From the NCBI GenBank assembly GCA_963752045.1, contig CAVVWN010000013.1, positions 4,819 through 68,818 on the forward strand: DNA of 64,000 bases. The letters are read 5' to 3'. Both the position numbers and the translations under genes were made by a program. Below the pieces are notes generated by a model. The model saw nothing but the letters and a program-made list of their open reading frames with translations, was not told the origin of the DNA and ran no database searches. The DNA is from DATKDF01 sp963752045. GTDB lineage: Bacteria > Acidobacteriota > Vicinamibacteria > Vicinamibacterales > SCN-69-37. Below are positions 37,858-48,619 of the stretch, one piece after another. The first letter of the stretch is position 1. Every line of letters begins with the position of its first letter.

Positions 37858-40056
37858 CTACCGGGTGAGGTAGGCCAGCAGGTTCTCGAGCACGGTCACG
37901 TCGTAGGTCGGAACGGTTCGTGAGCCGAAGACGACGCGCCGGCCGTCCGGGCTCACGTCGAAGTTGGCGATGTTCGCCACTTCGTAGGTCGGCAGCGGAA
38001 CGGTGCCCGTGAAGTTCGCCGAGTCGAGGCCGTCGAAGACTGCCGTTCCGCCTGTGGCCGGGATCCGCATCATCCGCCAGGTTGGGCCACCGACGCCCTC
38101 GATGAACAGCAGAGACTGCCCGTCTGGCGTCCAGCGCAGGATGTCGACCCAGCTGTCCGAGTTTTGGGTGTGGATCTCCCGCCAGTTGGATCCATCGATG
38201 CCGACGGTGATGAGTCGCGATCGAGGGGGACGTACCCCTTCGACCGGCGCGTTGAACGCGAGTGTCTGCCCGTCCGGGCTGAGCGCCATGCCAACCGTGC
38301 CCGACAGTCCTTCTCCTGGGAACGTGATGAGCGGCCGCTCGGCGCCGGTCGCGAGATCGATGGCGACCATGCCGGTCCAGATGTTTCGAGTCGCAAACCC
38401 GGGAGTCGGCGGATCGAAAGGTACCCGCGAACCCACCAGGGTATAGAGCCACCTGCCGTCGGCCGAGACCAGCGAACCTGCACCACGGAGATGATCTGCC
38501 GTGTCCTTCGGGAAGAGGCGGACGAGGTTACCAGACGCAAGATCGAGGCGATAGAACGCCGGTCCCTCCGGATCGACGTCGCCATTCAGGAAGACGATGA
38601 GCCCCGAGTCGTCCGGCAGCCAGCGAGGAGACTGCGCCCCAAACCCACCGGGCCGGCGGTAGGTCCGCTCCTCACCCGTGCTCATGTCGCGGACGATCAT
38701 GTCCGCCACGTCGCCGCCGCCGCGGCGTATGAACGCCAGCTTGTTGCCGCGCGACCATATGCCGCTCTGCCCGAGGAAGGTCTGGACGATGGGCGATCCG
38801 GCGGAGTTGCGTTCAGCTACCGACTCCACGAAGCCGGCGTACTGCTGTCGGACGCTGTAGAGGTCGCCCGTCACCGACATGTCGATGGGGCTGCCCTGGA
38901 AATCGGCCAGGACCAATCTCGGGTCGCCGTCGGCTGTCCCGGCCCGTGACGCCAACGACCCAGAGCGCTCGGCGTCCGGACTGCTCGTTGACGAAGAACA
39001 GCCGAGAGCCATCAGGCGACCACGTCGGCCGCACGTTCACACCGGCCATCGTGACGAGGGCGTTTTGCTCCCGAGTCACGGTGTTCAGCGTGTAGATGTA
39101 CCGGTCCTGGGATCCGGGTCGGTCGGAGATCGAGTACGCCAGCGTCTGTCCATCCGGCGAGAGCTTGAGGCCGTTGATGCCGGAGACATCGATACCGGGT
39201 TCCGCAAACCCTTGGTACTGCTCGAACGATGCCAACTGCTCAATCTCACCGTCGGCGACCGACACGCGCAGCAACTGGGGGCCAGCGCCAGGCTGCTGGC
39301 GCTTGACGAGGATCGACTGGCCGTCCGACGACCATGCGAACGGAACAAGGAATGGCGGCCGCGAAGTGGGACCGATCAGGGTTCGGGGCTGGGCCCCCGG
39401 CTGAGCCGCAACCACGCGAAGGGACCCTGAACCGGGGGGCGAGGTTCTGCCCCTGGTCGACCACGTGTACACGACCTGTCGGCCGTCGGGCGAAAACACG
39501 GGGTTCTCAGCCCACCGTCGTCCAGCAGTCGACGAGTGTCGTCAGCTCACCGCTGGCCATGTCCCGAACCGCCAGCGACCCGGGCCCTGCAAATCTTCCT
39601 GGTGTCCTGGGCACGAGCACGAGGGCCCGCTGCCCGTCGAAGCTGAAGGCTCTCGGGAAGTTGGTGTCGTTCCGAATCAGCCTCGGTATCAGGCCGGGAG
39701 CCTGGGGCGACCCTTCTGCGAGCCGAGCGGACGCTGCCCGGCCGGCCGGCAGGTCGCCATAGGCCCGCGCCACGGCCGCAAAGGCTTCGCGAGCTTCCGG
39801 CATGCCCTGCCGTTCAAGGACCAGCGCGGCACGCAGCTTCGGCCTCAGACGCAAGAGCACGGTCAGTTCCGGCTTCGGCCGCGACCTGGCGATACAGTTC
39901 CAGCGCGCGCCCAAGCGTGCGCACGTTTTCCTCAGCGAGGCGCGCGCGCTCGAACAGATCGCGCGGGCCCTGCTCGGCTCGGGCCGTCATGACCGCGGCT
40001 CCCACGAGCACCAGCGCCAGAAGACGCCGGCCGAGCGGCATTCTCATTGGTTTCAT
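37858..40056 (-). CDS. Exported TolB/WD40-like propeller protein with three frameshifts
   Basis: Pieces of one protein of about 730 residues lie consecutively in three frames. Segment 1 (from ATG 40056, with GGAGGGAG upstream): signal peptide RRLLALVLVGAAVMTARA and TPR-like helices. Segment 2 (to the stop at 39507): LRAALVLERQGMPEAREAF, then the start of the propeller. Segment 3 (from 39499): FSPDGRQVVYTWST and LSPDGQTLAYSISD. Segment 4 (to the stop at 37858): LVLADFQGSPIDMSVTGDLY, LSPDGQTLAFNAP and FDVSPDGRRVVFGSRTVPTY. Removing single G/C bases near 39841, 39511 and 38941 restores one frame. TolB-like propellers usually bind proteins in the periplasm. Pseudogene or error-ridden consensus. 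Confidence 0.65.
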
Positions 40057-40137
40057 CACTGTCTCCCTCCAGGCGGCCGACATTGGCTGCTGTGCGGGAT
40101 TCTGGCGAGAGGCCTGGTCAGGAGCATGGCGATGCCG

Positions 40138-40831
40138 TCAAGGTTTCGCCAAGGTTGCCTCGAACCGGTAGCCGACGCCGCGGACGCCGACAATGTGGGT
40201 CGGCGAATCGGGGTCCGGCTCGATCTTGCGGCGCAGTGACGACAGGTGCGTGTCGACGGTGCGGAGGGTGACGTGGACATCGGCGCCCCAGACTTCGTCG
40301 AGGAACTCGTTCCGCGAGATCACTTCGCCGGGCCTGGACACGAGGAGCGCAAGCAGGTCGAATTCGGTGGGCGTGAGATCGACCGGCTCGTCGCCGCGGA
40401 AGACGCGGCGCCCGGCCAGGTCCACGTCGACGTCTCCGAACCGGATCCGCTTCGGCATCGGGCCCCGGCCGCCCCGGCGAAGACCGACCCTGACGCGTCC
40501 GACGAGCTCGCGCAGCGAGAAGGGCTTCGTTACGTAGTCGTCGGCGCCAGCCTCGAAGCCCGTGATCCGGTCCGCCTCCTGTCCGCGAACCGTCAGCATG
40601 ATGATCCAGAGGTCTGGCCGCTCCGACCGGAGCGTGCGGCAGACGTCGTAGCCGTTCTGGCCCGGCAGCATCAGATCGAGGAGCAGAACGTCGGGCGCAT
40701 ACGGCTCGCGCCGTCGCTATCGCCTCCGGGCCGGTGCCGGCCGCATGCACCTCGAACCCCTCGAACTCGAGCTCGTCCTTCACGGCCATCACAATCGCCG
40801 GCTCATCGTCTGCAATCAGTACGCGTGGCAT
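40138..40831 (-). CDS. OmpR-family response regulator, one frameshift
   Basis: The N-terminal part (MPRVLIADDEPAIVMAVKDE, from ATG 40831) and the remainder (MLPGQNGYDVCRTLRSERPD to the stop at 40138) are in different frames. Removing one base near 40710 joins them through YAPDVLLLDLMLPG, which contains the phosphoacceptor Asp. The receiver has VTKPFSLRELVGRVRV, and the winged-helix effector has LTPTEFDLLALLV and ends GVRGVGYRFEATL. Partner of the histidine kinase ending 5 bases upstream (40837). Confidence 0.82.
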
Positions 40832-40836
40832 GGCGT

Positions 40837-42880
40837 TCACCTGCGGCTGGTCCCCGCCGCCGGGCTGATCGGCGCGGCCGCATCGGGTGCTGCGCCCGAT
40901 TCCATGTGCGGGGCGCGTACGGCGATCGGCACCGCGAGGACGAACCTGCTGCCACGTACTCCGTCGCTCTCGACGGTCACGGTGCCACCGTGCGCCTCGG
41001 CGGTCGCCTTCACGAGCGACAGGCCAAGGCCCGTACCGTGCACGTTCGCGTGGTCGCCGCGTCGGCTCCGGAAGAACGGCTCGAAGATGCGCTCGGCATC
41101 GGCCGGCTGGACGCCGACTCCTTGATCGGCAACCGTCACCCGTACGGCTGATCCGTCGCCATCGACCGAGATCGCCACGGACGAGCCCTCCGGCGAGTAC
41201 TTGACGGCGTTGTCGATGAGATTGGTAATGGCATCGAGCATCGACTCCGCATCGATGTCGAGCCGCGGCAGGCCCGGCGCGATCGTCACCTCCATCGACA
41301 TCCGCTTCGCGGCGGCCTGCGGTTGCAGGCGCCTGACGGCATCGCGCACGAGCGCCTCGATCGCGCCCGTCTGAAAACGGTACTCTCGCTGTCCGTCCTG
41401 GAGCTTCCGGGCCTCGAGCAGCCGGTTGACCAGCCCTTCGAGCCGATCGGTCTCGGCGCCGATCGCCGTCAGATAGCGCTCCGGCGAGTCTCCGTCGCCC
41501 ATGCGTCCGCTCGTGATCCGCTCGAGGAGCAGGCGGATGCTGGTGATCGGGCTCTTGAACTCGTGCGTCACGGCCGCCACGAACGCCGACTGCAGCGAGG
41601 TCAGCGCCATCTCGCGCCTGACGATCCACACGGTCATCAGCAGACCGAACCCGAGCACGACGATGGGCAGGACGACGCGGCCGTAGTCGAGAACGCGGCG
41701 CTGGAACGCCACGGGCGGCGTGAGGTCGGTCACGAGAAGCGACCAGCCTGCCACCGCGGCGAGCGGGTACCTCGTGGCACCAGCGTCGGCATCGCGGCCC
41801 CAGATTGCAGAGGACCGATCGTGAATCGCCAGCCGCACGGGCTCCTGGCCGACAAGCGGAGCCAGGGCCGCCTCGAACGCGGCATCCGCAGACGAACCGG
41901 ACACGGCGACGCCATGCCAGCCAGCCGACGGCTCGACCGGACGCGTCCACACGATCAGGAATCGATTCGTACCGGAACCTGCCATCTCGGCACGATCGCG
42001 CGCGCCCGGCGTCTCGGTCATCGCCTGGCGAACGAGCGGCGCCACCTGCGTGGTGGCCTCGAGGCGAACATCGCCCCGGTCGCCCGCCTCGACGCCTGCC
42101 TCAGCGAGCCAGCGGTCGAGCTCGGCTCCGTACGCCCGTCGCTGGTCGAGGCTGAGCCACCATCGCCCGGACTGCAGATTCGTCCGTGTTTCGGAGAGGA
42201 ATGGCGCGAAGGCCTTGCGTCCCCCGGGCGTCATCGCCTCGCTCAGGCCGGCGGCGACGATGGCCAGCGGAATCCCAGCCGGCGAGGAAGCATCAGACCG
42301 CGCGAGTCCGTCACGCGACAGCCGTGCGGCGGCGCGCTCGTCGAGGACCTCGACATCCAGAAGCGACTGCTGGAACCGGATCCACGGTCGAAGCGCAGGG
42401 TACACGCGCAGCTGTTCATAGAGGGCCTTCGCCTCGGCGGTGCGCCCCTGGGCCTCGGCAGCCCGGGCTTCCTCTACGAGTGCTGTCGCTGCCCGCGGAA
42501 GGTCCGGCCGCGCCTCACGTGGCGGTCCCGGCTCGCCACCCACGACGATGCGGTCGTCGGAGAACAGGAGTCGGCCGTCGGCGCCCAACTCGAAGCGGAT
42601 CGAATCTGATGATGGACGGACGTCGCGCGGGCGGCCCGTCGCGACGCTCGTCAGGCCGCGCACCAGCGGAAAGGTGGTCGAGAGCGTTCCCGAGCGCCGC
42701 ATCGACGAGCCCCACGAGCTGCGCTTCCCGGTCGCGCCTCCGGTTCTCGCGCTCGAGGTCGTCAGCGCGGAGGCCGCTGATCCCGAGCACGGCCAGAGCG
42801 ACGGCCGGCGTGGCAATGAACAGGCCGAACACCCACCACCACGATCGGCGGACGAGCGCGTGCGGAACCCGAAGGTGCAT
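40837..42880 (-). CDS. Sensor histidine kinase with large periplasmic domain, one frameshift
   Basis: The N terminus (ATG 42880: WWWVFGLFIATPAVALAVLG membrane helix, then an ELVR-like helical linker) is in one frame. From about 42680 the protein continues in another; dropping one base joins them, giving about 680 residues. A periplasmic sensor region of roughly 360 residues and a second membrane segment (VVLPIVVLGFGLLMTVWIV) are followed by the H-box AAVTHEFKSPITSIRLLLER and an ATPase domain (NLIDNAVKYSPEG, ADQGVGVQ, GTGLGLSLVKA). It is coupled to the response regulator downstream. Signal unknown. Confidence 0.82.
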
Positions 42881-42939
42881 CCGTGCGGTCTATTGTCGAC
42901 GGTCCTGCCTGATGAAGCGTCAGGATTCTGTGAAGATTC

Positions 42940-44631
42940 TCAACGCTCGAACACCACCCGCCCGCCGACCATCGTCATCGTCGCCTCGATGGACAGGATC
43001 TCCTCGGCCGGCACGGTCATGATGTCTTTCGACAAGACCGCGAGGTCGGCGAGCTTGCCGACCGTGAGCGAGCCCAGGTCGTTTTCGAGAAACGCGACGT
43101 AGGCCGGGTCCACGGTGTAGCTTCGGAGCGCTTCCTCACGCGTCAGGCGCTGGTCCGGATACCAGCCGCCTTCGGGATTGCCCTCGAAGTCCTGACGGGT
43201 GACCGCCGCATGAATGCCCATGAACGGGCTGAAGGTCCGGGCGCCTTCGTCCGAGCCGCCGACGAGGCGCGCGCCCGTGTTCATGAGCGTGCGCCATGCA
43301 TAGGCCGTCTTGATCCGCTCGGGCCCCACGCGCGTCTCGGCCCAGGGCATGTCGAGCGTCGCATGCATCCACTGCCAGGACGTGATGATGCCGAGCCTCG
43401 CGAACCTCGGCACGTCTTCGGGCCGCAGCACCTGGGCGTGCTCGATGCGAATGCGGTGGTCCTCGACCGGCACGCGCGCGAGCGCCTGCTCAACGGCATC
43501 GAGCGCCATCTGGTTTCCCCGATCGCCGATCGCGTGGATGGCGAGCGTCCACCCCTGGCGCAGCGACCGTTCGACGATGAAGTAGAGCTGGTCGTAGGGC
43601 ACGCGAATCACGCCGATGTTGTCGGGCTCGTCGGCGTAGGGCGCCATCATGGCGGCGCCGCGCGAGCCGAGCGCGCCGTCGATCGACACCTTGATGCCGT
43701 GCACCTGCAGCTTCAACGTCGGGTCGAGGTACGGCTCGCTCCGGATGATGCGCATGAACTCCTCGCCGGCGTTCACGGCGCGCGGGTAGGCCGCGATACG
43801 GAACGGAAAGTCGTCGGCGGCGATGAGTTGCCGGTAGGCTTCCACCGTCTCGAGGTTGGTACCCATGTCGTGGGCGCCGGTGACCCCATACGACAGGGCG
43901 AGCGCCACGCTCTTCCTGACGCGCTCGGTCAGCGGCTCGACCGCGCCGGCAGGCGCCCGCACGAGCGCCTGCGCGTTCTCGATGAGCACGCCGGTCGGAA
44001 AACCGGTCGCGGGGTCCTTCAGCACTTTGCCGCCGAGCGGGTCGGGCGTCGAGCCCACCACGCCGGCTTCGGCAAGCGCGCGTGAGTTGGCCCACGAAGC
44101 GTGACCGTGCATGCCGCGCAGAATGACGGGGTTGTTCGGTGCCGCCTCGTCGAGCGAGGCGCGCGACGGCCAGGCCTCGGTCGCCCAGTTGCCCGTGTGC
44201 CAGTCGTTGCCGGTAATCCACACGCCCGGCTCGGTGCGCGCGGCGCGTCGGCGCACGAGCTCGGCCGCCTCGGCCTCGCTTCTGGCCTCAGCGAGGTCGA
44301 GCGTCTGCCCGTTCGAGCCGAGGTTCGCAAAGTGCAGGTGCCCGTCGACGAGGCCCGGAATGACCGTCTGACCGCCAAGGTCGACGACCCTCGTGCTCGG
44401 CGCCAGCAGCGCCTGCAGATCGGCCGTCGATCCCACACCCGAAATCCGATCGCCCGTAATCGCCACTGCCTCGACCCGGGGCCGGGCCGGATCCATCGTG
44501 ACGATGTTGCCGTTGATGAGCAGGGTGTCGGCCGGACGCCCGTCACCGAGATCCGAAGAAGACGGAGCCGAGCACGACGCCGTGAACCCGGCCAGGAACA
44601 TCAGCGAGAGCAGGAGGTGTGGGGCGCGCAT
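42940..44631 (-). CDS. YtcJ-like amidohydrolase lipoprotein
   Basis: 563 residues with a lipoprotein signal (lipobox AGFTASC near residue 20), so probably tethered to the periplasmic face. The Amidohydro_3 pattern is clear: TLLINGNIVTMDPARPRVEA, the metal-binding HLHF in IPGLVDGHLHFANLG, WITGNDWHT, a KVSIDGALGSRGAA carboxylate/lysine region, AIHAIGDRGNQMALDA and GGSDEGARTFSPFMGIHAAV. Family members hydrolyse amide or related bonds (for example N-substituted formamides); the substrate is not predictable. Stands between the kinase gene and the divergent porin gene. Confidence 0.88.
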   Translation of the reverse strand: MRAPHLLLSLMFLAGFTASCSAPSSSDLGDGRPADTLLINGNIVTMDPARPRVEAVAITGDRISGVGSTADLQALLAPSTRVVDLGGQTVIPGLVDGHLHFANLGSNGQTLDLAEARSEAEAAELVRRRAARTEPGVWITGNDWHTGNWATEAWPSRASLDEAAPNNPVILRGMHGHASWANSRALAEAGVVGSTPDPLGGKVLKDPATGFPTGVLIENAQALVRAPAGAVEPLTERVRKSVALALSYGVTGAHDMGTNLETVEAYRQLIAADDFPFRIAAYPRAVNAGEEFMRIIRSEPYLDPTLKLQVHGIKVSIDGALGSRGAAMMAPYADEPDNIGVIRVPYDQLYFIVERSLRQGWTLAIHAIGDRGNQMALDAVEQALARVPVEDHRIRIEHAQVLRPEDVPRFARLGIITSWQWMHATLDMPWAETRVGPERIKTAYAWRTLMNTGARLVGGSDEGARTFSPFMGIHAAVTRQDFEGNPEGGWYPDQRLTREEALRSYTVDPAYVAFLENDLGSLTVGKLADLAVLSKDIMTVPAEEILSIEATMTMVGGRVVFER

Positions 44632-44746
44632 TCTCCGAGCTTACGCCCTCGAGCGCGACGCGCACAATCGCGCACAGTGCGGATGGACGATCGGCCTTTG
44701 GCGAGGACGCCGGAATGCTGCGGAGGGCCGTCCGAATAGGTCCGGA

Positions 44747-44752
44747 TAGAAT
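44747..44752 (+). promoter_or_regulatory. -10 box of porin gene, leaderless arrangement
   Basis: TAGAAT ends 8 bases before ATG 44761, and no Shine-Dalgarno sequence is present. The transcript start would coincide with the start codon. Confidence 0.5.
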
Positions 44753-44760
44753 GTGGCGCG

Positions 44761-46065
44761 ATGTTGCTGGCGGCGGCGATTCTGGGCGCGCTCTCGGCCG
44801 CCGTGCCCGCTGCCGCGCCGGGCGATGACCAGTCGCCCCCAGCCGCAGGTACAGCTCGGCCGCCGGTCACACCTTCAGCACAGGCAACGCAGGCGCCGGA
44901 ACCTCAGGAGGGTTGGTCGTTCGTCTGGGACGATCGGCCGTCGATCCGGTGGGGCGACCAGTTCCGGCTCGACGTCCGGCTGCGACTCCAGACCGACTTT
45001 CAGTGGTCGCCCATCTTCGACGACGGCTACAACTTCTTCTTCGCGCTCAAGAGGGTTGGCGTCCGCGGCAACATGGGCAAGGCAATCACCTACGCCCTGG
45101 ATCGAGAGCTCGACGTTCCCCAACCGTGGCGAGACGCCTACGTGAACGTGAAGCTCTCACCCGGACTCGAGGTCCGCGGCGGCCAGTTCAAACTGCCGTT
45201 CGGCCTCGACCAGAACACGCCGCTCACGTCGCTCGATTTCGTCTACCGGACCAGGCTGGGAACACTGCTCTCGCCTGGCCGCGACCCCGGCGTCATGGTG
45301 CACGGGCAGGCCGGCGGCGCACGGATCGACTACTTCCTCGGCGGATTCACGCACGACGGCAAGACCGCGCGCACGATCACCGACGCCCTCCGTGTGCAGG
45401 GCGGAGCGACGTTTGCCGGTCGCCTGCTCGCACGCCCGTTCGCGGCTGGGTCCTCACCGCTGCGAACGATGCAGCTCGGCGGCGCCACCACGCTCAGCGA
45501 CGTCCCCGAGGGCCTGCCCGGCCTGCGCGGCGTCCTCCCCATCGGCGGCAACTTCCTGCTGCCGGGAACGCCGGTCAAGGGCCGGCGGGTCCGGGCAGGC
45601 CTCGAAGGGCTCTGGCAGCCCGGTCCGGTCTCCATCAAGGGTGAGTATGCGCGCGTGACGACCGAGCGGCAGGATCAAGCCGCCGATGGCGGCGATCTGT
45701 CACCACTTCGAGCGTCCGCGTGGTTTCTCAGCACGACCTGGATCATCACCGGCGAACGCGCCGAGACCGGCGGCGGCGACCCGACGCGGCCGCTGTTTCT
45801 GGGAGGGCCTGGCGCGATCGAGCTCGCCGCGCGCGTCGAGCGCCTGGCGTTCGGCAGCACGGCGACCGGCGGCACGCCGTCGCTCGAGCCTCATGCCGAC
45901 CGGGTACCCGAAACGACGGACCTCGTCTGGACCGTCGGCGTGTCGTGGTACTGGAATCGCTGGGCCAAGGTGCAGGCCAACCTGATTCACGACCGCGTGA
46001 CCAACGAACTGGCCGAGCCGGTCGAAAGATGGAGCCAGGTCGTGCGACTGCAACTCGTGTTCTGA
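44761..46065 (+). CDS. OprP/OprO-like phosphate-selective-type porin
   Basis: 434 residues with a signal peptide (MLLAAAILGALSAAVPAAAPG) and a Pro/Gln-rich linker, then a beta-barrel ending in LQLVF with the terminal Phe expected of outer-membrane proteins. Barrel signatures of the OprO/OprP family: LDVRLRLQTDFQW, YVNVKLSPGLEVRGGQFKLP, FGLDQNTPLTSLDFVYR and VSWYWNRWAKVQANLIHDRV. Ion specificity cannot be deduced, since basic residues of the phosphate ladder would need structural mapping. It is convergent with the histidine kinase gene 46073-47599 (7-bp gap). Confidence 0.85.
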   Translation: MLLAAAILGALSAAVPAAAPGDDQSPPAAGTARPPVTPSAQATQAPEPQEGWSFVWDDRPSIRWGDQFRLDVRLRLQTDFQWSPIFDDGYNFFFALKRVGVRGNMGKAITYALDRELDVPQPWRDAYVNVKLSPGLEVRGGQFKLPFGLDQNTPLTSLDFVYRTRLGTLLSPGRDPGVMVHGQAGGARIDYFLGGFTHDGKTARTITDALRVQGGATFAGRLLARPFAAGSSPLRTMQLGGATTLSDVPEGLPGLRGVLPIGGNFLLPGTPVKGRRVRAGLEGLWQPGPVSIKGEYARVTTERQDQAADGGDLSPLRASAWFLSTTWIITGERAETGGGDPTRPLFLGGPGAIELAARVERLAFGSTATGGTPSLEPHADRVPETTDLVWTVGVSWYWNRWAKVQANLIHDRVTNELAEPVERWSQVVRLQLVF

Positions 46066-46072
46066 CGCGGTT

Positions 46073-47599
46073 TCACACCCGGTCGTCCGGAGCATCCGGC
46101 AGAACGATGTCGAAGCGCGCGCCGCCGCCGGTCCCCTGCCCGGCCGTGATCGTGCCGCCATGCCGTTCGACGATCGCCCGCACGATCGACAGACCCAGGC
46201 CGCTGCCAGACGGCGTCGACGTGCCGGCGCGCGACGTGTCGACCTTGTAGAAACGATCGAACACGTGCGGCAGGTGCTCCGACGGAATCCCGGCGCCCGT
46301 GTCTTCGACCGCCAGCCGCACGCCCTGGTCTTCGCGGCGAACGCTCACGGTGACGCGGCCGCCGTCGGGCGTGTGCCGGATCGCGTTCGCCACGAGGTTC
46401 TGCAAGGCTTGTTCGAGCCGGTTTTGATCGGCGCGAACCATCCGCACGTCAGGGTCCGACACGGTCTCGAGGGTCACGCGTCTTTCGGCGAGCGCGCGCT
46501 CGTGCCTGTGCCGAATCCGCTCGAAGAGCTGACCGACCTGGACCGACTCCTTCTTGAGCGCCGCACCGCCGCCTTCGAGCTTCGCCAGGTCGAGCAGGTC
46601 TCCCACGATGTGCTCGAGCCGCTCGGTCTCGTCTTCGACGATCTTCAGGTATCGCCGGCGCGTGTCCCCGTCGAGCGGCACGTCGGGCATCGAGAGTGTC
46701 TCGACATAGCCACGAATGGCGGCAAGGGGCGTCATCAGCTCGTGCGAGACGTCGGCCAGCAACTGGCGACGCGACCGATCGGCCTCGACGAGCGCTCGCG
46801 ACCGTTCGTCGAGCCCTTCGGCCATCTCGTTGAACGTGCGCGCGAGCGAGGCGACCTCGTCACCGCCAACCTCGGTGGCACGCGCCTCGGTGTTGCCGGC
46901 TCCGAGCTGGCGCGCCGCCTGTTCGAGCGCCCGCAATCGGCGATGCGCCGGGCGAAACACGACGAGGGCCGCCACCGCCGTGCCGAAGACGACCAGCCCG
47001 AGCGCGATCGCCGCAAGCAGCGGTCCGAAGTCCCTGAGTGCAACCCAGAGCGGCGGCTGGTCGGTCGGCACCGCCACCATCCCGGCCGTGGCGCCCGCCA
47101 CGGCGATGGGCGCGAAGGCGAAGGCTCCCTGTACGTTCGGACGAAACCCGCCACGACCGCGACCCTCGCCCCGACGCCCGCCTTCCACCGGAGGCTGGCC
47201 TGGCTGTGCCGCTCCCCCGCCGCGCCGGCCCGCGCCCTCCCCACGTCCGAGGAGCCGCGCCATCGTCGCTCGTCCGATCGTGGCCGGCGGCGCCACACGC
47301 CGGCTGAGAATGACCCGGCCGTCGGACATGACGACGGCGAAGGCGCGGTAGCGGGTGGCGTACCGCTCGTTCAGGTAAGCGTCGAGGTCGATCGCCGGCT
47401 GCTCGGCGACCGCATCGGCGACGTCGGCGGCAATCAGTTGCGCGAACTCCGCAGGAGATCGGCCCGGCCAGAGCTCGGCCGTTCTGCCGGTCAGCCAGAG
47501 GAACACCAGCGCTTGCGCGGCGAGCAATGCCGTGACGAGCAGCACGAACCCGAACGCGATGCGCCAGTAGAGGCTGCGGAACCAGACCGTTTCACGCAT
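46073..47599 (-). CDS. Sensor histidine kinase with HAMP domain
   Basis: 508 residues. First membrane helix at about 12-35, a periplasmic loop containing a Gly/Arg-rich insertion (RGGGAAQPGQPPVEGGRR), second helix at about 195-220 (LAAIALGLVVFGTAVAALVV), HAMP, H-box QLLADVSHELMTPLAAIRGY, N box NLVANAIRHTPDGG and GSGLGLSIVRAIVERHGG. The ATG overlaps the response regulator gene by 8 bases, so the regulator is translated first. No frameshift here. Confidence 0.9.
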   Translation of the reverse strand: MRETVWFRSLYWRIAFGFVLLVTALLAAQALVFLWLTGRTAELWPGRSPAEFAQLIAADVADAVAEQPAIDLDAYLNERYATRYRAFAVVMSDGRVILSRRVAPPATIGRATMARLLGRGEGAGRRGGGAAQPGQPPVEGGRRGEGRGRGGFRPNVQGAFAFAPIAVAGATAGMVAVPTDQPPLWVALRDFGPLLAAIALGLVVFGTAVAALVVFRPAHRRLRALEQAARQLGAGNTEARATEVGGDEVASLARTFNEMAEGLDERSRALVEADRSRRQLLADVSHELMTPLAAIRGYVETLSMPDVPLDGDTRRRYLKIVEDETERLEHIVGDLLDLAKLEGGGAALKKESVQVGQLFERIRHRHERALAERRVTLETVSDPDVRMVRADQNRLEQALQNLVANAIRHTPDGGRVTVSVRREDQGVRLAVEDTGAGIPSEHLPHVFDRFYKVDTSRAGTSTPSGSGLGLSIVRAIVERHGGTITAGQGTGGGARFDIVLPDAPDDRV

Positions 47600-48302
47600 C
47601 GGCGAACTTGTACCCGGTTCCCCACACCGTGAGGATGTACTTCGGATTCGCGGTGTCTTCCTCGATCTTCTGGCGCAGACGCTTGATGAGCGTGTCGACG
47701 CTGCGCCCGGTCACGTGCGTGTCTCGCGTCCACACGGCATCGAGCAGCGCCTGGCGGCTGAAGACGATGCCGGGCCGGCCGGCCAGAAGCGCGAGCGCCT
47801 CGAACTCGTGAGGAGTGAGCTCGAGCAGCCGGCCCTCGAGGTGCGCCTCGCGCCTCGCCAGGTCGATGCGCAAGGCGCCGGCCTCGATGACCGGCTCGGC
47901 CGGCGCCCCGGCCGCCGATGCGCGCGGCCGCCGCAGCAGGGCCCGCACGCGCGCCACGAGCTCCCGCACGCCGAAGGGCTTGGTCAGATAGTCGTCGGCG
48001 CCGCTCTCGAGGCCGAGCACCTTGTCGGTTTCGTCCCGCCGGGCCGTCAGCATCAGAATCGGCACGTCGCCGTTCCTCGCCTGTCGCCTGATCGCCCGGC
48101 ACACGGTGATCCCGTCGACGCCGGGCAGCATGAGATCGAGGATGACGACGTCGAACGGCTCGGCCTCCGCGATCCGTATGGCCTCGTCGCCGTTGGCGGC
48201 GCCGACCACCTCGAGGCCTTCGAGCCCCAGGTGAAATGTCACGAGCTCACGGATGTTCTTCTCGTCCTCGACGACGAGCGCGCGCCCTGATCCCGCCTTC
48301 AC
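47592..48302 (-). CDS. OmpR/PhoB-family response regulator
   Basis: 236 residues from GTG 48302, which has GGGAGG 8 bases upstream; the frame extends to 48359 but lacks a comparable site. The receiver has VVEDEKNIRELVTFHL, VVILDLMLPGVDGI with the phosphoacceptor Asp, and TKPFGVRELVARVRALLRR; the winged helix has LTPHEFEALALLA and ends TVWGTGYKFADA. Similar to PhoB/PhoP-type regulators. Coupled to the kinase above. Confidence 0.9.
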   Translation of the reverse strand: MKAGSGRALVVEDEKNIRELVTFHLGLEGLEVVGAANGDEAIRIAEAEPFDVVILDLMLPGVDGITVCRAIRRQARNGDVPILMLTARRDETDKVLGLESGADDYLTKPFGVRELVARVRALLRRPRASAAGAPAEPVIEAGALRIDLARREAHLEGRLLELTPHEFEALALLAGRPGIVFSRQALLDAVWTRDTHVTGRSVDTLIKRLRQKIEEDTANPKYILTVWGTGYKFADA

Positions 48303-48480
48303 AGATGATGCCTCCCGCCGTTCGCGCTCAGTGTATGACACAGCCAACCCGACCGGCATGGCCCCTCATCTTCAATACGCAGGCATCGGTGGCAGCGGCG
48401 AGGCAGAGCCGTGACAAATCGGCGACGCGAGTGACCGCAGCCAGGCGATCCCCGTCACGACGCGTGTGGGGGAAAGAGGG

Positions 48481-48497
48481 ATTGCAGAAACTGCAAT
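48481..48497. promoter_or_regulatory. Perfect palindrome ATTGCAG-AAA-CTGCAAT
   Basis: A 7-3-7 palindrome in the otherwise empty stretch 48303-48619, about 120 bases upstream of the DUF4160 gene. The related site at 17381-17398 shares 14 of the 15 core bases (ATTGCAGAAA, variable base, TGCA). Candidate operator for an unidentified dimeric regulator. Confidence 0.4.
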
Positions 48498-48619
48498 GTC
48501 TCGACGGTGCGGGCATGGCAGCTTCTGCACACGCCTCGGCGCCCACGACGTAAGACCCTGCCAGAGCCGACGGCCCGAATCTTGCTCGGGGTCAAAGGCG
48601 GCTATACAGGAGGGGACGG

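Noticed and set aside
37691..37873. A 60-codon rightward ORF with a TATATA just upstream
   Set aside because: The same TATATA fits better as the -10 of the leftward had promoter; the peptide is basic, featureless and overlaps the end of the propeller gene.
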